Part shown: piece by piece, positions 4,040-5,751 of the stretch
Position numbering within the stretch: position 1 is the stretch's first letter
Layout: each line of letters begins with the position of its first letter
Assembly (NCBI GenBank): GCA_029865675.1
Contig: JARXAU010000040.1
Coordinates: 1 to 5,751 of the forward strand
Length of the DNA stretch: 5,751 nucleotides
From: Rhodoferax sp.
GTDB lineage: Bacteria > Pseudomonadota > Gammaproteobacteria > Burkholderiales > Burkholderiaceae_C
Direction: 5' to 3'
Program-made: the position numbers and the translations under genes
The notes under the pieces: generated by a model
Databases searched by the model: none
Told to the model about the DNA's origin: nothing
What the model saw: the letters and a program-made list of their open reading frames with translations, nothing else

Positions 4040-5751
4040 TTGACTTTGGAAAACGAGCCCTGCATCGGCGGTGCTCTCGGGCTTGTGCACCGCCCGCAGC
4101 AGGCCCCAACGGACTACGCCGAGCTGCATTGCCTCTCGGCCTTTAGCTTTCAGCACGGTGCGTCCCTGCCCGAAGAGCTGGTGCAACGCGCCCACGCCCT
4201 GTGCTACCGCGCGCTGGCGCTCACCGACGAATGTTCTGTAGCAGGCATGGTGCGCGCGCACTTGGCGGCCAAGCGCTTGGGGCTGCAACTGCTGCCGGGC
4301 GCCGAATTTGCCGTGGCGCCGCCCGCGTTCTGGCGGGGCGGCGCAGTCGACGCGCCGACCGTGTTGTTTCGCTTCGTGGCCTTGGCGCATGACCTGCAAG
4401 GCTGGGGCAATTTGTGCGAGTTCATCACCAGCGCCCGCCGTGCTGCGCCCAAGGGCGAATATGCGCTGCGCTGGCAGCCGCAGGCAGGGGTGGTGAAGGC
4501 GGCGGGCGCTGGCGGTTTTGACGCCTGGCCCCCGCTGGACAACAACGAAATCATCTTGCTGCTGCCCCCCAGCTTGCCCATCGAGCAGGCCTGCGCCATC
4601 GCCACGTCCGCCAAGGCGCGCTACGGCGCCGCAGTCTGGCTGGGGCTGTCGCGCAGCTTGGACGCGCAGGACGGCTTGCACACGCTGCGCCTACAGCAAA
4701 TTGCGCAGTTCACCGGCCTGCTGCTGGTGGCCACCGGCGGGGTGCGCATGCACCTGCGTTCGCGCAAGCCCCTGCACGACGTGCTGAGCGCCGTGCGCCT
4801 GGGCCTGCCAGTGGCGCAGTGCGGGCGCGGCCTGCAGGCTAACGCCGAGCGGCATTTGCGCAGCCGCGCGCGCCTGGGTGCCTTGTTTGCGCCCGAGCAC
4901 CTAGCCCGCACGTTGACGATCGCCAGCCGCTGCAATTTTTCGCTGGACAGCTTGCGCTACAACTACCCGCTTGAGGCCGTGTTGCCGGGCCACACCCCTG
5001 CGCAAACCCTGCGCCAATACACGCAAGAGGGCGCGGCGGTGCGCTACCCCGGTGGCGTGCCTGTGAGCGTGCAAGCCCAGGTGGAGCATGAGCTGGCGCT
5101 GATTGCCGAGCTGAAGTACGAGATGTATTTCTTAACGGTGCACGACATCGTGCGCTTTGCGCGCAGCCAGGGCATTTTGTGCCAGGGGCGCGGCTCGGCG
5201 GCCAATTCGGCGGTGTGCTATTGCCTGGGCGTGACCGAGGTGGACCCGTCCCGCACCAGCGTGCTATTTGAGCGCTTTATCAGCCGCGAGCGCGACGAGC
5301 CGCCCGATATTGACGTGGACTTTGAGCACCAGCGGCGCGAAGAAGTGATCCAGTACATCTACGCCAAATATGGACGCGAGCGCGCTGCGATTACGGCGGT
5401 GGTCACCAGCTACCGGCCGCGAAGTGCGCTGCGCGACGTGGGGCGGGCGCTGGACATTCCTGAGGCACTAATTAGCGCCATGTCCAAGGAACACCCTGGC
5501 ATGTACAGCCGCACCGTGCTGGCCGAGCGCTTGCAAAGTGCGATTGAGCGGGTGGCTGGGGCTGCAGATTCTGCGGGGGGAGGGCGCCAGGGGGGTAGAG
5601 CGCTCAGCTCCGTGTCCCCCGCCCGCTGCGCGGGCTCCTCCTTTACCTACGCTCAGCGCGCTGCCGTCCCTGCTGGCGGCAGACGTAGTCGCTGTGACTT
5701 TCGCTACGTTTTCAAGGGCACTTTGCAAACGCTCGGCCAGCACGGTACGAC
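4040..5751 (+). CDS. dnaE2: Error-prone DNA polymerase III alpha subunit DnaE2/ImuC, 5' part, with anomalous 3' end
   Basis: The open frame runs through the right edge (570 complete codons; the family has about 1050). Residues 26-30 (YAELH) and 61-69 (LTDECSVAG) are motifs of the N-terminal PHP domain in its DnaE2 form. GRGSAANS (383-390) and PDIDVDF (422-428) belong to the C-family polymerase core; D423 and D425 correspond to the two metal-binding aspartates of PDFDxDF. TSYRPRSALRDVGRAL follows, as in relatives. The protein does translesion synthesis in the SOS response, usually with ImuA and ImuB, which are absent here. After LAERLQSA (494-501) the similarity to the family that I can recall stops: the rest is Gly/Ala/Arg/Ser-rich, includes hairpin repeats and ends in an inverted copy of codons 490-502. 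The gene may therefore be interrupted. The start is uncertain: TTG 4040 has GGGGG (4028-4032) upstream, while GTG 4085 would give a shorter, family-like N-terminus. Confidence 0.85.
   Translation, partial: MTLENEPCIGGALGLVHRPQQAPTDYAELHCLSAFSFQHGASLPEELVQRAHALCYRALALTDECSVAGMVRAHLAAKRLGLQLLPGAEFAVAPPAFWRGGAVDAPTVLFRFVALAHDLQGWGNLCEFITSARRAAPKGEYALRWQPQAGVVKAAGAGGFDAWPPLDNNEIILLLPPSLPIEQACAIATSAKARYGAAVWLGLSRSLDAQDGLHTLRLQQIAQFTGLLLVATGGVRMHLRSRKPLHDVLSAVRLGLPVAQCGRGLQANAERHLRSRARLGALFAPEHLARTLTIASRCNFSLDSLRYNYPLEAVLPGHTPAQTLRQYTQEGAAVRYPGGVPVSVQAQVEHELALIAELKYEMYFLTVHDIVRFARSQGILCQGRGSAANSAVCYCLGVTEVDPSRTSVLFERFISRERDEPPDIDVDFEHQRREEVIQYIYAKYGRERAAITAVVTSYRPRSALRDVGRALDIPEALISAMSKEHPGMYSRTVLAERLQSAIERVAGAADSAGGGRQGGRALSSVSPARCAGSSFTYAQRAAVPAGGRRSRCDFRYVFKGTLQTLGQHGT
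5508..5547. repeat. Left arm of 40-bp inverted repeat, inside dnaE2
   Basis: This arm pairs with 5712-5751 as an inverted repeat, 35 of 40 positions matching. Its plus-strand codons read RTVLAERLQSAIE in the dnaE2 frame. Confidence 0.85.
5598..5688. repeat. Cluster of hairpin-forming palindromes (REP-like) within the dnaE2 frame
   Basis: Three elements sit close together: the palindrome GAGCGCTC (5598-5605); a hairpin GCCCGC-TGC-GCGGGC (5621-5635); and a nested stem, outer CTACG/CGTAG (5647-5651 with 5684-5688) and inner CTGCCG/CGGCAG (5661-5666 with 5677-5682). Such clustered stems are typical of repetitive extragenic palindromes or small mobile repeats rather than of polymerase coding sequence. 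Whether copies exist elsewhere in the genome cannot be seen here. Confidence 0.5.
5712..5751. repeat. Right arm of 40-bp inverted repeat: dnaE2-like codons on the minus strand
   Basis: Read on the minus strand, this segment encodes RTVLAERLQSALE, matching dnaE2 residues from the left arm. Of five mismatches, four are synonymous third-position changes (the serine codon at the outer end is cut by the window edge) and one changes Ile to Leu. That pattern fits a homologous coding sequence under selection rather than an exact fold-back copy. It extends past the right edge. Confidence 0.8.

Noticed and set aside
4034..4681. 215-codon minus-strand frame opposite dnaE2
   Set aside because: It is an antisense shadow in GC-rich DNA; the plus strand carries clear PHP-domain motifs.
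5468..5743. 91-codon minus-strand frame starting MLAERLQSAL
   Set aside because: It is not reported as a complete gene: its beginning is the inverted dnaE2 copy and its end is the reverse of the left arm, so the similarity comes from the inverted repeat.
1..5751. CRISPR array, tRNA, rRNA or insertion sequence
   Set aside because: No regularly spaced direct repeats, cloverleaf or transposase-like frame was seen; the only inverted repeats are those listed.

Overview
The window looks like chromosomal DNA of a betaproteobacterium, probably Burkholderiales and perhaps Comamonadaceae. This placement rests on the GC-rich, GCG/GCC/CTG-heavy coding style and on an error-prone polymerase of the DnaE2/ImuC type. 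It is an inference, since no rRNA or other marker gene is present.

Layout. Positions 1-2499 (minus strand) hold the first 833 codons of a very large repetitive surface adhesin. It has an acidic, Pro/Ala-rich N-terminus, a glycine-rich apolar segment, an EF-hand-like loop and then Ig-like repeat domains, and it runs off the left edge. A 250-bp divergent regulatory region (2500-2749) separates it from two plus-strand genes for secreted curlin-repeat (amyloid) proteins: a 202-residue protein (2750-3358) and a very small 104-residue one (3489-3803). A strong intrinsic terminator at 3889-3911 closes the curlin unit. Next comes a near-perfect LexA (SOS) operator at 3978-3993, then the 5' part of dnaE2 (4040 to the right edge).

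How the parts relate. The adhesin and both curlin-like proteins point to a biofilm-matrix or cell-surface locus. The 10-mer AACTACTCAG occurs just upstream of a good -10 element for the adhesin and again just upstream of the second curlin gene, which suggests common control. No curli secretion or assembly genes (csgEFG) and no csgD-like regulator lie in the window. The dnaE2 gene is a separate DNA-damage-response unit; no imuA or imuB precedes it.

Most unusual spot. The last ~240 bp of the dnaE2 frame lose recognisable polymerase sequence. They contain REP-like hairpins and end in a 40-bp inverted copy of dnaE2's own codons (5508-5547 against 5712-5751). The copies differ almost only at synonymous positions, so a second, diverged dnaE2-like sequence appears to start here on the opposite strand. 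A genomic rearrangement, a duplicated gene or an assembly chimera could each explain this.
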